From assembly GCF_007990525.1 (NCBI RefSeq), contig NZ_AP019823.1, positions 1,240,001-1,304,000 of the forward strand: a stretch of DNA of 64,000 nucleotides, in the 5' to 3' direction. This document shows, piece by piece, positions 10,180 through 17,142 of the stretch (the stretch's first letter is position 1; every line of letters starts with the position of its first letter). The DNA comes from Leptotrichia hofstadii (GTDB lineage: Bacteria; Fusobacteriota; Fusobacteriia; Fusobacteriales; Leptotrichiaceae). The position numbers were made by a program, and so were the translations under genes. The notes beneath the pieces are model-generated. The model did not search any database. It saw only the letters and a program-made list of their open reading frames with translations, and was not told where the DNA came from.

Positions 10180-10212
10180 TAAGAAAGATAATTTTATGAA
10201 GGGGGGAAAATT

Positions 10213-10620
10213 ATGTTAAAAAGAGCAAAAAAATTATATGAAAAATATAAAAAGACAAATATTACAGTAGAAGATTTGAAAAAGGCTGGAAAGTTGAAAA
10301 ATAATTTAGGAGCAGTTGCATCAAAGTTTGGACTTCTTGTGAGAATGTTGCAAGCGGACAAAAGAGGGGAATTTAAGATTCCAACGATGGATAAGGTAAA
10401 AATTATTGGAGCGATTATTTATGTGATTTCTACAATTGATGCAGTGCCTGATATTTTGCCGATTATTGGGTTTGGTGATGATATAGGTGTTGTGGCGTAT
10501 GTGATTTCAAAGCTGGGAAGTTTGATTTCTGAATATGAAAAATTTGAGCTTCAGAAGAAAAGGGAAGAGAAGGACAGAAATGTAGATTGGGATAATCTAA
10601 GAGTTGTAAATGAAGATTAG
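10213..10620 (+). CDS. YkvA-like DUF1232 protein
   Basis: 135 aa. The central block KIIGAIIYVISTIDAVPDILPIIGFGDDIGVVAYVI (written here by its key parts: ISTIDAVPDILP and GFGDDIGV) is the DUF1232 signature, in which a hydrophobic hairpin surrounds a D.iPD..P..G..DD motif. Such proteins are small membrane-associated factors of unknown biochemical activity. A purine-rich GGGGGG ribosome site lies 6 bases before ATG. The stop is 12 bases from the ylmH start, so the two genes form an operon from the promoter at 10151. Charged coiled N- and C-termini flank the hydrophobic core. Confidence 0.85.
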   Translation: MLKRAKKLYEKYKKTNITVEDLKKAGKLKNNLGAVASKFGLLVRMLQADKRGEFKIPTMDKVKIIGAIIYVISTIDAVPDILPIIGFGDDIGVVAYVISKLGSLISEYEKFELQKKREEKDRNVDWDNLRVVNED

Positions 10621-10632
10621 AAGTGGAGAAAT

Positions 10633-11529
10633 ATGAAAAAAGAAAATTTTTTGAGGCAGTTTCCGAAAGAAATGGAGTATTTGGCTAGTAAATTGTATAA
10701 TTCTTATGAAGTGGCAAAGGAATATGAGATTATGAGCTTTACTGAGGAGTTTTATACGCCGAATTTTTGGAAGAAACTGGGGAAAAGGATGGATGGACTT
10801 GATGTTATTTGTGATGGAGTTTTTGCGGATAGTGATAGACGGCAAATTGCATTTGTGCCTGATAGTTTTATAGCTGGAAATAGAGATGTTTATGATAATT
10901 TTGCAAAAAATGGCAAAAGTTTAGAACAAGATGATGAAAAATTTGAAGATTATGCGGACTGTAATAATGAGTTTAATGAGAATAGTTTTCAATTTCCAAA
11001 TAAATTGTTAAAAATATCAATAGATTCAAGATTCCGTGAATATTTACACAAAGATTTTTTGGGAAGCCTTATGGGTCTTAATATAAAAAGAGAACTTATG
11101 GGGGATTTGATTATTGAAAGTGAAAATAAACAGGTTTTGGGATACATTCCAGTTTCTGAAAAAATTGCAGATTACATTATTTCAGAATTAAAACAAATTG
11201 GAAAAGCGCCTTGTGAAATTGAAATTATTGAAACCAAAAATAAAAACAGTCTTCCAAAATACAAGTATGATGATAAGTTGGTAACTGTTCCCTCAAAACG
11301 TCTAGATAGTATAGTTTCAACAATTACCAATTTATCCCGTACAAAAGTAATTGATCCGATTGAAAAAGGAAAAGTGCTGGTAGATTATGTGGAAGAAAAG
11401 GACAAGTCAAAAATGCTTGAGATTGGTAGTTTAATTACAGTAAGAGGATTTGGAAAGTATAAGTTATTTTTGGATAAAGGGGAAACAAAAAAGGGAAAAG
11501 AACGAATTCTTGTGAAAAAATATATTTAG
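10633..11529 (+). CDS. ylmH: YlmH-family S4-domain RNA-binding protein
   Basis: 298 aa. The middle contains RDFLGSLMGLxIKRE..GDI-type sequence (KDFLGSLMGLNIKRELMGDL), the hallmark of YlmH/YggW-type proteins. The C-terminus (~218-285) is an S4 RNA-binding domain: PSKRLDSIVSTITNLSR followed by the KVLVDY and GSLITVRGFGKY strands. In Bacillus subtilis YlmH binds stalled 50S subunits and can act in ribosome-associated quality control; the same cytoplasmic role is likely here by family. It is translationally close to the DUF1232 gene upstream. The length is slightly above the usual ~260 aa because of an acidic insert (KSLEQDDEKFEDYADCNNE) near residues 94-112. Confidence 0.9.
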   Translation: MKKENFLRQFPKEMEYLASKLYNSYEVAKEYEIMSFTEEFYTPNFWKKLGKRMDGLDVICDGVFADSDRRQIAFVPDSFIAGNRDVYDNFAKNGKSLEQDDEKFEDYADCNNEFNENSFQFPNKLLKISIDSRFREYLHKDFLGSLMGLNIKRELMGDLIIESENKQVLGYIPVSEKIADYIISELKQIGKAPCEIEIIETKNKNSLPKYKYDDKLVTVPSKRLDSIVSTITNLSRTKVIDPIEKGKVLVDYVEEKDKSKMLEIGSLITVRGFGKYKLFLDKGETKKGKERILVKKYI

Positions 11530-11596
11530 AATAAAAAAAATATATATTTATGGATTTTAATTTAAATATTTTAAATTAAAGAAAGAAGGTAGAAAA

Positions 11597-11779
11597 ATGA
11601 AAGATGTTACGCCAAAAAGTAATTTTGAAATACTTATAAGATGTCTTGTAATAGCAATTGGAATTGTGGCAGTGATTGCATTTCTGAAATTAGCACTTTC
11701 GGTATTTTTATCAGTTGCAGCTTGGATAATTCCGATTGCGTTGATATTATTTTTGTATGAAAAATTTAAAGAAAAATAG
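11597..11779 (+). CDS. Small hydrophobic membrane protein, function unknown
   Basis: 60 aa with GAAGG ten bases before ATG. Two hydrophobic stretches (ILIRCLVIAIGIVAVIAFL and LALSVFLSVAAWIIPIALIL) separated by a short turn make it a two-helix inner-membrane protein with charged ends. No recognisable motif. It lies 67 bases after ylmH and may be the last gene of that operon. Coding status rests on the ribosome site, the amphipathic organisation and absence of an alternative gene. Confidence 0.7.
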   Translation: MKDVTPKSNFEILIRCLVIAIGIVAVIAFLKLALSVFLSVAAWIIPIALILFLYEKFKEK

Positions 11780-11843
11780 TTTTTTTAAAAAATTTTTATC
11801 AAATTGATAATTAAGTAATTTTAGGGCTTGAAAATATGTAACT

Positions 11844-11871
11844 TTTACATTTGGATTTGAAAAAGTATTAT
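11844..11871 (+). promoter_or_regulatory. Promoter of pepF
   Basis: TTTACA (11844-11849), 16-base spacer, TATTAT (11866-11871), 27 bases before the pepF start. Confidence 0.5.
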
Positions 11872-11898
11872 TATAAAAAATAGAAAAGGAATGAAAAG

Positions 11899-13698
11899 AT
11901 GGAAAGAAGTGAAATAAAACAGGAATATAAATGGAATTTATCGGATATTTATGAAAATTATTCAGCTTGGGAAAAGGATTTTGAAAAAGTTAGTGAGTTG
12001 AAAAAAGAATTGGCTGGGTTTAAAGGGCAATTTGGGAATGAAGAGAAGTTGTTGGAGTTTTTTCAGAAGCAGGAGGAAATGGATAAGATTTCTTATAAAT
12101 TGTATCGTTATCCTCAGCTTGCGAGGGATTTGAACTCATCGGATAAGGAGGCTGTGGAGCATTTACAGAAGGTGCAGTTTTTGTTTGCAGAGATTTCTAC
12201 TGAATTGTCCTGGGTAAATTCGGAACTGGTTGATAATCGTGAGAATATTGAAAAATGGATTGAAAAAAAAGAATTTGATGATTATAGATTTGGACTGAAA
12301 AATTTATTTAGGTTGCAAAAGCATATTCTGGAAGAAAAGGAAAGCAAATTGCTGTCGTACTACAGCTCATTCTTTTCAGCACCGAGAAGCATTTATTCGG
12401 AAGTTACAGTTACGGATGTGGAATGGCCTCAAGTTACGCTTAGTTCTGGAGAAAAAGTGGATGTAACGCCTGCTAATTATTCTAAAATTTTGTCTACAAA
12501 TAGAAATCAGGAAGACAGAAAACTGATGTTTCAGACGTTTTATACAATTTATGAAAAGAAAAAAAATACAATTGCTGCAATTTATAACTCAATTTTGCAA
12601 AAAGGAATTGCTTCAAAGAAAGCCTACGATTACGATTCATTTTTGTTAAGCCATCTGGAAAGTGACAATATTCCAGAAGAAATTTACTTAAATCTTGTCA
12701 ATACAGCGAAAAATAATACAAAACCATTGCAAAGATATTTAAAATTGAGAAAGAAAATTTTGGGACTTGAAAAATATTATAATTTTGATGGCTCAATTAA
12801 TCTAATAGAATTTGACAAGGAATACGAGTATGATGAAGCGAAGGAAATAGTGTTAAATTCAGTTGCTCCACTTGGAAAAGATTATGTAGAAAAAATGAAA
12901 AAAGCGATTTCAGAAGGTTGGCTGGATGTATTTGAGGCGAAAGGGAAAAGAACGGGAGCGTATTCTGCAGGAGTTTACGGAGTTCACCCATATATGCTTC
13001 TAAATTACAACAAGACTTTAGACAGTGTATTTACATTGGCACACGAGCTGGGACATACCTTGCACACACTTTATTCAGATGAAAATCAGCCTTTCTCGAT
13101 GGCAGACTACACAATTTTCGTAGCAGAAGTGGCTTCCACATTTAACGAAAGACTACTGCTCGACTACATGCTAGAAAATACCGATGATCCAAAAGAGAGA
13201 ATCGCACTACTGGAGCAGGAAATTGGAAATATTGTCGGGACATTCTATTTTCAGGCATTGCTGGCAGATTATGAATATCAGGCACACAAGCTGGCAGAAG
13301 CTGGAGAACCAATCACAGCGGAAGTTTTGAGCAAAATAATGGAAGACTTGTTTGATAAATATTACGGCGACATAATCGAAAAAGATGATTTAATCTATAT
13401 TTTCTGGGCAAGAGTTCCACACTTTTTCAACTCGCCATTTTACGTGTATCAATACGCCACTTGCTTTGCCTCATCAGCAATTTTATATGAAAAAATGATA
13501 AATTCAAGTGATGAAAGCGAAAGAAAACAAACGCTTGACAAGTATATTAAATTATTAAGCTCAGGAGGAAATGACTTCCCAATGGAACAGCTTAAAAAGG
13601 CAGGAGTTGACTTGTCAAAAATTGAAACAATCGAGGCTGTAGCAAAACAGTTTGATTTGTTGCTAGATAAATTGGAAGTGGAGATTGGGAAGTTGTAG
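11899..13698 (+). CDS. pepF: Oligoendopeptidase F (M3 metallopeptidase)
   Basis: 599 aa, the normal length for PepF. The zinc motif HELGHTLH starts near residue 382, with the third ligand in the downstream EVASTFNE segment near 410. The N-terminal ~110-200 region has the M3 helical domain (YKLYRYPQLARDLNSSD). The enzyme is a cytosolic zinc peptidase that cleaves peptides of roughly 7-17 residues, supporting use of imported oligopeptides. The start ATG follows AAAAGGA. The gene appears monocistronic with its own promoter at 11844. Its last bases run into the promoter of the small lipoprotein gene. Confidence 0.97.
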   Translation: MERSEIKQEYKWNLSDIYENYSAWEKDFEKVSELKKELAGFKGQFGNEEKLLEFFQKQEEMDKISYKLYRYPQLARDLNSSDKEAVEHLQKVQFLFAEISTELSWVNSELVDNRENIEKWIEKKEFDDYRFGLKNLFRLQKHILEEKESKLLSYYSSFFSAPRSIYSEVTVTDVEWPQVTLSSGEKVDVTPANYSKILSTNRNQEDRKLMFQTFYTIYEKKKNTIAAIYNSILQKGIASKKAYDYDSFLLSHLESDNIPEEIYLNLVNTAKNNTKPLQRYLKLRKKILGLEKYYNFDGSINLIEFDKEYEYDEAKEIVLNSVAPLGKDYVEKMKKAISEGWLDVFEAKGKRTGAYSAGVYGVHPYMLLNYNKTLDSVFTLAHELGHTLHTLYSDENQPFSMADYTIFVAEVASTFNERLLLDYMLENTDDPKERIALLEQEIGNIVGTFYFQALLADYEYQAHKLAEAGEPITAEVLSKIMEDLFDKYYGDIIEKDDLIYIFWARVPHFFNSPFYVYQYATCFASSAILYEKMINSSDESERKQTLDKYIKLLSSGGNDFPMEQLKKAGVDLSKIETIEAVAKQFDLLLDKLEVEIGKL

Positions 13699-13722
13699 GA
13701 AGATATCGAAATATAAAATAGC

Positions 13723-13751
13723 TTGCATCCAAACTCAAAATATTGTATAAT
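13723..13751 (+). promoter_or_regulatory. Promoter of small lipoprotein cassette, copy 1
   Basis: TTGCAT (13723-13728), 17-base spacer, TATAAT (13746-13751). The same TTGCAT-17-TATAAT pair, with much of the surrounding sequence, recurs at 50530 and 51962. Confidence 0.85.
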
Positions 13752-13843
13752 AAAAATATAAAAAAACACATAAATAGTTAATACATGAAATGGAATGATA
13801 ATTTGATATAGAAAAAAACAATATAAAAGGAGATGATGTATTT

Positions 13844-14020
13844 ATGAAAAAAATAATTATGTTGGTTATATTGGCCATGACATTGTTCAGCTGTGAACTG
13901 CTTGATCCAAGTGCTTGGGAAAGAGCTCATCAAAAAGCAGCTGAAAGAGGAAGAAAATGTTATAGGAATCAATATGGAAATGTATATTGTGAGGATAGAT
14001 ACGGAAATAGGGAATACTAA
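13844..14020 (+). CDS. Tiny Cys-pair lipoprotein, copy 1
   Basis: 58 aa. A perfect ribosome site (AAAGGAG) precedes ATG 13844. The N-terminus MKKIIMLVILAMTLFSC is a lipoprotein signal with lipobox LFSC, giving a 42-residue mature lipoprotein. The C-terminus ERGRKCYRNQYGNVYCED carries two Cys nine residues apart that are conserved in the two homologues at 50648 and 52079, as are ERG, the YGN/NG turn and Y-C-acidic/basic-D. A disulfide outside the cytoplasm is a likely inference. Promoter, leader and terminator hairpin are shared with the other copies, so this is a mobile or duplicated transcription unit. No known family is recognised. Confidence 0.85.
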   Translation: MKKIIMLVILAMTLFSCELLDPSAWERAHQKAAERGRKCYRNQYGNVYCEDRYGNREY

Positions 14021-14066
14021 TGTATACTGCAAAGGTACAAAATAAAAAATAATGAATTTATATTAG

Positions 14067-14118
14067 GAAGGGCAGAGGATTCTCGTTTGGGGAGGATGTA
14101 TCTTGCTCTTTTTATTTT
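14067..14118 (+). terminator. Conserved terminator hairpin of lipoprotein cassette, copy 1
   Basis: AGGGCAGAGG (from 14069) pairs with the CTTGCTCT segment (14102-14109), with an inner CTC/GGG helix, then TTTTTATTTT. The equivalent hairpins of the other two cassettes keep the pairing with different bases, and even the sequence after the T run (TTTTGGTTAAATAATT) is conserved. Confidence 0.8.
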
Positions 14119-14198
14119 GGTTAAATAATTGTATTTTTTAATTAATTTTCTAATTGAAATCAATTCTGTTTTCAATATTAAAAACATTGGTTTGTTGT

Positions 14199-14228
14199 AT
14201 TGACAATGTAATTAAAAATTGATACAAT
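14199..14228 (+). promoter_or_regulatory. Promoter with paired palindromes, TA unit 1
   Basis: TTGACA (14200-14205), 17 bases, TACAAT (14223-14228). Palindrome ATTGaCAAT (14199-14207) covers the -35 and ATTGataCAAT (14218-14228) covers the -10, centres about 20 bp apart. This is what an autoregulatory RHH-antitoxin operator would look like; the operator role is inferred. Confidence 0.75.
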
Positions 14229-14251
14229 GAAGAAAAAAGGAGGTATTTGTT

Positions 14252-14527
14252 ATGGCAAATGCAAATTTAAGTATTAGAGTTGATAAAGAAACAAAAGAAA
14301 AAGCGAATGAATTGTTTAACAAATTTGGCTTGACAATGACAACCGCAGTAAATATGTTCTTAAAAACTGCAATTAGAGAAAATAGAATCCCTTTTGAATT
14401 GAAATTGGAAGAAGAGCCAAATGAAGTAACTTTAGAAGCAATGAGAGAAGCTGATAGAATTGCAAGAGATGATAGTGTAAAGGGATATGACAGCATAGAG
14501 GAGTTGAGAGAGGCACTTGGTGTATAA
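14252..14527 (+). CDS. RelB/DinJ-family antitoxin, unit 1
   Basis: 91 aa. The N-terminus ANANLSIRVDKETKEKANEL is a ribbon-helix-helix DNA-binding module typical of RelB/DinJ antitoxins; FGLTMTTAVNMFLKTAIREN continues the helices. The C-terminal half (EEPNEVTLEAMREADRIARD ... YDSIEELREALGV) is the toxin-wrapping tail. AAAAAAGGAGG precedes ATG by 9 bases. It overlaps the toxin gene by 11 bases (14517-14527), giving coupled translation. The protein is identical to the unit 2 antitoxin. It should neutralise the YafQ-like toxin and repress the promoter at 14199-14228. Confidence 0.93.
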   Translation: MANANLSIRVDKETKEKANELFNKFGLTMTTAVNMFLKTAIRENRIPFELKLEEEPNEVTLEAMREADRIARDDSVKGYDSIEELREALGV

Positions 14528-14792
14528 AATTAAATTTACAGGACAATTCAAGAAAGAATTGAAATTAGCCAAAAAGCAAGGAAAAGATATTAATAAATTA
14601 TTTAAAATCGTTGATATTTTAGCTCAAAAGAAAGTATTAGACATTAAATATAAAGATCATGCATTAATCAGTAATTACAAAGGATTCAGAGAATGCCATA
14701 TTGAACCTGATTGGCTATTAATATACAAATATTATGATGATATTTTAGTGTTATCCTTATCTCGTTTAGGTTCACACTCAGAACTGTTTTAG
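14517..14792 (+). CDS. YafQ-family mRNA interferase toxin, unit 1
   Basis: 91 aa, full length for YafQ/RelE toxins. The C-terminal half shows the YafQ catalytic layout: DHALIS..YKGFRECHIEPDWLLIY and the closing LGSHSELF, corresponding to the His, His, Asp, and His-x-x-x-Phe residues of Escherichia coli YafQ. Known members cleave mRNA on the ribosome. The start GTG at 14517 lies inside the antitoxin gene, so translation depends on antitoxin translation. All key residues are present, so it is probably active. Identical at protein level to unit 2. Confidence 0.93.
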   Translation: MVYKIKFTGQFKKELKLAKKQGKDINKLFKIVDILAQKKVLDIKYKDHALISNYKGFRECHIEPDWLLIYKYYDDILVLSLSRLGSHSELF

Positions 14793-15112
14793 TATGTTTC
14801 TGAAATTTGAAAAACATTAAATAAGCAAAATTTCGTTAAAGAAAAAATAACTAAATACGAATGTATTTCTTTCGCCATAATTTTTATAATGATAAAACTT
14901 ATTTATGCAAAAATAACTTTTGTTTGCGAAAGTGAGTGTAGTTTCTACGAAGCGAGTTTTATTTTTTCTTTATAAGAAAGTTTTGCGTAAAGCGGGATAG
15001 TTCGTAGAACGTTTCGCCAGTATCTCTAAGTAGCAGTCAGTTAAAGATGTTAAAATAACTGTTATTGCGAAAGAGGGCATGGCGTTTGATGCCCTTACGT
15101 AAAAAAACATCG
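14793..15112 (+). repeat. Spacer repeat R2, copy a (between TA units 1 and 2)
   Basis: No gene in this stretch. It begins just after the toxin stop and contains short complementary segments around GCGAAAGTGAG/ACGTTTCGCC, then a conserved block GTTAAAATAACTGTTATTGC followed by the hairpin GGGCAT-GGCGTTTG-ATGCCC (about 15074-15094). The same arrangement occurs at 15716-16035, 23700-23945 and partly at 42235-42336. Confidence 0.75.
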
Positions 15113-15121
15113 GTTTATTGT

Positions 15122-15151
15122 ATTGACAATGTAATTAAAAATTGATACAAT
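15122..15151 (+). promoter_or_regulatory. Promoter with paired palindromes, TA unit 2
   Basis: TTGACA (15123-15128), 17 bases, TACAAT (15146-15151), with the same ATTGaCAAT and ATTGataCAAT palindromes as unit 1. Confidence 0.75.
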
Positions 15152-15174
15152 GAAGAAAAAAGGAGGTATTTGTT

Positions 15175-15450
15175 ATGGCAAATGCAAATTTAAGTATTAG
15201 AGTTGATAAAGAAACAAAAGAAAAAGCGAATGAATTATTTAACAAATTTGGATTGACAATGACAACCGCAGTAAATATGTTCTTAAAAACTGCAATTAGG
15301 GAAAATAGAATCCCTTTTGAATTGAAATTGGAAGAAGAGCCAAATGAAGTGACTTTAGAAGCAATGAGAGAAGCTGATAGAATTGCAAGAGATGATAGTG
15401 TAAAGGGATATGACAGCATAGAGGAGTTGAGAGAGGCACTTGGTGTATAA
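15175..15450 (+). CDS. RelB/DinJ-family antitoxin, unit 2
   Basis: 91 aa, protein identical to the unit 1 antitoxin; only a few silent changes separate the genes (for example in the codons for ELF and FGL). Same ribosome site, same 11-base overlap with its toxin gene. The near absence of divergence indicates a recent duplication or gene conversion, and means antitoxin 1 and 2 are fully interchangeable. Confidence 0.93.
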   Translation: MANANLSIRVDKETKEKANELFNKFGLTMTTAVNMFLKTAIRENRIPFELKLEEEPNEVTLEAMREADRIARDDSVKGYDSIEELREALGV

Positions 15451-15715
15451 AATTAAATTTACAGGACAATTCAAGAAAGAATTGAAATTAGCCAAAAAGC
15501 AAGGAAAAGATATTAATAAATTATTTAAAATCGTTGATATTTTAGCTCAAAAGAAAGTATTAGACATTAAATATAAAGATCATGCATTAATCAGTAATTA
15601 CAAAGGATTCAGAGAATGCCATATTGAACCTGATTGGCTATTAATATATAAATATTATGATGACATTTTAGTATTATCCTTATCTCGTTTAGGTTCACAC
15701 TCAGAACTGTTTTAG
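15440..15715 (+). CDS. YafQ-family mRNA interferase toxin, unit 2
   Basis: 91 aa, protein identical to unit 1 toxin, with all catalytic His/Asp/Phe positions (CHIEPDW, GSHSELF) intact. Start GTG at 15440 within the antitoxin gene. Two identical intact toxin genes side by side imply doubled dosage rather than a new specificity. Confidence 0.93.
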   Translation: MVYKIKFTGQFKKELKLAKKQGKDINKLFKIVDILAQKKVLDIKYKDHALISNYKGFRECHIEPDWLLIYKYYDDILVLSLSRLGSHSELF

Positions 15716-16035
15716 TATGGTTCTGAAATTTGAAAAACATTAAATAAGCAAAATTTCGTTAAAGGAAAAATAACTAAATACGAATGTATTTCTTTCGCCA
15801 TAATTTTTATAATGATAAGACTTATTTATGCAAAAATAACTTTTGTTTGCGAAAGTGAGCGTAGTTTCTACGAAGCGAGTTTTATTTTTTCTTTATAAGA
15901 AAGTTTTGCGTAAAGCGGGGTAGTTCGTAGAACGTTTCGCCAGTATCTCTAAGTAGCAGTCAGTTAAAGATGTTAAAATAACTGTTATTGCAAAAGAGGG
16001 CATGACGTTTGATGCCCTTACGTTAAAAAAACATT
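15716..16035 (+). repeat. Spacer repeat R2, copy b (between TA units 2 and 3)
   Basis: Nearly identical to 14793-15112, with a handful of substitutions (for example GGGCATGACG instead of GGGCATGGCG in the hairpin loop side and GCAAAAGAG for GCGAAAGAG). The GGGCAT/ATGCCC stem is unchanged. No gene. Confidence 0.75.
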
Positions 16036-16045
16036 GGTTTGTTGT

Positions 16046-16075
16046 ATTGACAATGTAATTAAAAATTGATACAAT
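16046..16075 (+). promoter_or_regulatory. Promoter with paired palindromes, TA unit 3
   Basis: TTGACA (16047-16052), 17 bases, TACAAT (16070-16075). Palindromes as in units 1 and 2, so all three promoters probably answer to any of the three antitoxins. Confidence 0.75.
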
Positions 16076-16099
16076 GAAGAAAAAAAGGAGGTATTTGTT

Positions 16100-16375
16100 A
16101 TGGCAAATGCAAATTTAAGTATTAGAGTTGATAAAGAAACAAAAGAAAAAGCAAACGAATTATTTAACAAATTTGGCTTGACAATGACAACAGCAGTAAA
16201 TATGTTCTTAAAAACTGCAATTAGGGAAAATAGAATCCCTTTTGAATTGAAATTGGAAGAAGAGCCAAATGAAGTGACAATGAAAGCAATTGAAGAAGGA
16301 AGACGGATTGCAAAAGACGATAGTGTAAAGGGATATGACAGTATAGAGGAGTTGAGAGAGGCACTTGGTGTATAA
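16100..16375 (+). CDS. RelB/DinJ-family antitoxin, unit 3 (diverged tail)
   Basis: 91 aa. Residues 1-60 are identical to units 1 and 2, keeping the ribbon-helix-helix DNA-binding part. The next segment differs: VTMKAIEEGRRIAKDDS instead of VTLEAMREADRIARDDS, then identity returns (VKGYDSIEELREALGV). The changed stretch is where such antitoxins contact their toxin, and toxin 3 is also diverged, so partner co-variation is likely. Overlaps its toxin gene by 11 bases like the others. Confidence 0.93.
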   Translation: MANANLSIRVDKETKEKANELFNKFGLTMTTAVNMFLKTAIRENRIPFELKLEEEPNEVTMKAIEEGRRIAKDDSVKGYDSIEELREALGV

Positions 16376-16640
16376 AGTTAAATTTACAGGACAATTTAAA
16401 AAAGATCTGAAATTAGCGAAAAAACAAGGAAAAAACCTTGATACATTATTTAACGTGATAAAAGTCTTGGAAAAAGGTGAAAAACTTGATGATAAATATA
16501 GAGACCATAGTTTATTTGGAAAATATAAAGGGACAAGAGAATGCCATATTGAGCCTGATTGGTTGTTAGTTTATGAAATAATAGATAATGTGCTGGTACT
16601 TGTATTGTATAGATTAGGTTCACACTCAGAACTGTTTTAA
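16365..16640 (+). CDS. YafQ-family mRNA interferase toxin, unit 3 (diverged)
   Basis: 91 aa. Start GTG 16365. The N- and C-termini match the other copies (YKVKFTGQFKK, GTRECHIEPDWLLVY, LGSHSELF), but the middle is different (KNLDTLFNVIKVLEKGEKLDDKYRDHSLFGKYKG). Catalytic His, Asp, His and Phe are all kept, so activity is expected. Compared with copies 1 and 2 it is the older paralogue. The gene is followed within 50 bases by the promoter of the next gene rather than by an R2 spacer. Confidence 0.92.
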   Translation: MVYKVKFTGQFKKDLKLAKKQGKNLDTLFNVIKVLEKGEKLDDKYRDHSLFGKYKGTRECHIEPDWLLVYEIIDNVLVLVLYRLGSHSELF

Positions 16641-16649
16641 AAATCGGGT

Positions 16650-16677
16650 TTTGTATTACAAAAAAATATGGTATAAT
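16650..16677 (+). promoter_or_regulatory. Promoter of small secreted protein gene
   Basis: TTTGTA (16650-16655), 16 bases, perfect TATAAT (16672-16677), 35 bases before ATG 16713. Confidence 0.55.
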
Positions 16678-16712
16678 TATTATGAAAAAGATTGAAGGAG
16701 AAGGTGGTTTTA

Positions 16713-17081
16713 ATGAAAAAAATTTTTAATAAAAAGATTGGTGTTTTGATTTTTTCTTTGGTATGTGCGGGATTGGCAAACGCTGCACCTGTAAGAAGTG
16801 AGAATGAAGCTTTGAGACTTGTGCAAAATTCAATAGCTAAGCATAAATTTGGTGGTAGTCAAGGGACAAAATGCATGAGATTTTATGTTGATGAAACTGA
16901 TGAAGAATTTGAAATTGATGTGCGAAGCAATAATATGAAATGCGGTGGAGATCCAAATGTTGAGCCACGTTTGTTCAGTTATACTGTAAACAAAAGAACT
17001 GGTAAACTTGCAACAGATAACATTAGTTATGCTAACAGTTTAGGGTTGGAATGGGACGGAAGCTATAATCCGATAGATTAA
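16713..17081 (+). CDS. Small secreted protein, function unknown
   Basis: 122 aa from ATG 16713, which follows GAAGGAGAAGG; an in-frame TTG at 16692 overlaps the ribosome site and is rejected. Signal peptide MKKIFNKKIGVLIFSLVCAG...ANA is cut before APVRSENE. The mature ~96 residues contain two Cys (KCMRF and MKCGG) likely to pair, with alternating strand-like segments (RFYVDETDEEFEIDV, FSYTVNKRTGKLAT) that recall PepSY/YpeB-like small domains, although I cannot assign one. Own promoter upstream and a strong terminator downstream make it monocistronic. Confidence 0.8.
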   Translation: MKKIFNKKIGVLIFSLVCAGLANAAPVRSENEALRLVQNSIAKHKFGGSQGTKCMRFYVDETDEEFEIDVRSNNMKCGGDPNVEPRLFSYTVNKRTGKLATDNISYANSLGLEWDGSYNPID

Positions 17082-17101
17082 TTGTAATTGTATTTAAAAA
17101 A

Positions 17102-17142
17102 AGAGTTGTCTAAATTGTTAAACTAGGCAACTCTAATTTTTT
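17102..17142. terminator. Bidirectional terminator
   Basis: AGAGTTGTCTA (17102-17112) pairs with TAGGCAACTCT (17124-17134, one G-T pair), followed by T8 on the plus strand and preceded by A7 for the minus strand. It serves the secreted protein gene and the convergent PLD-like gene, whose stop codon at 17133 lies inside it. Confidence 0.85.

Larger units (their letters stand above)
14190..16640 (+). repeat. Tandem triplicate toxin-antitoxin array (unit about 924 bp)
   Basis: Three promoter-antitoxin-toxin units start at 14252, 15175 and 16100 (offsets 923 and 925). Units 1 and 2 encode identical proteins and have nearly identical ~320-base spacers after the toxin. Unit 3 has the same promoter and first two thirds of the antitoxin but a diverged antitoxin C-terminus and toxin. 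This pattern fits an older TA-spacer-TA' pair in which TA plus spacer was duplicated by unequal crossing over. Confidence 0.9.

Noticed and set aside
14212-15419. 94-aa minus-strand ORFs in TA units 1 and 2
   Set aside because: Antisense to the antitoxin genes; duplicated only because the units are duplicated.
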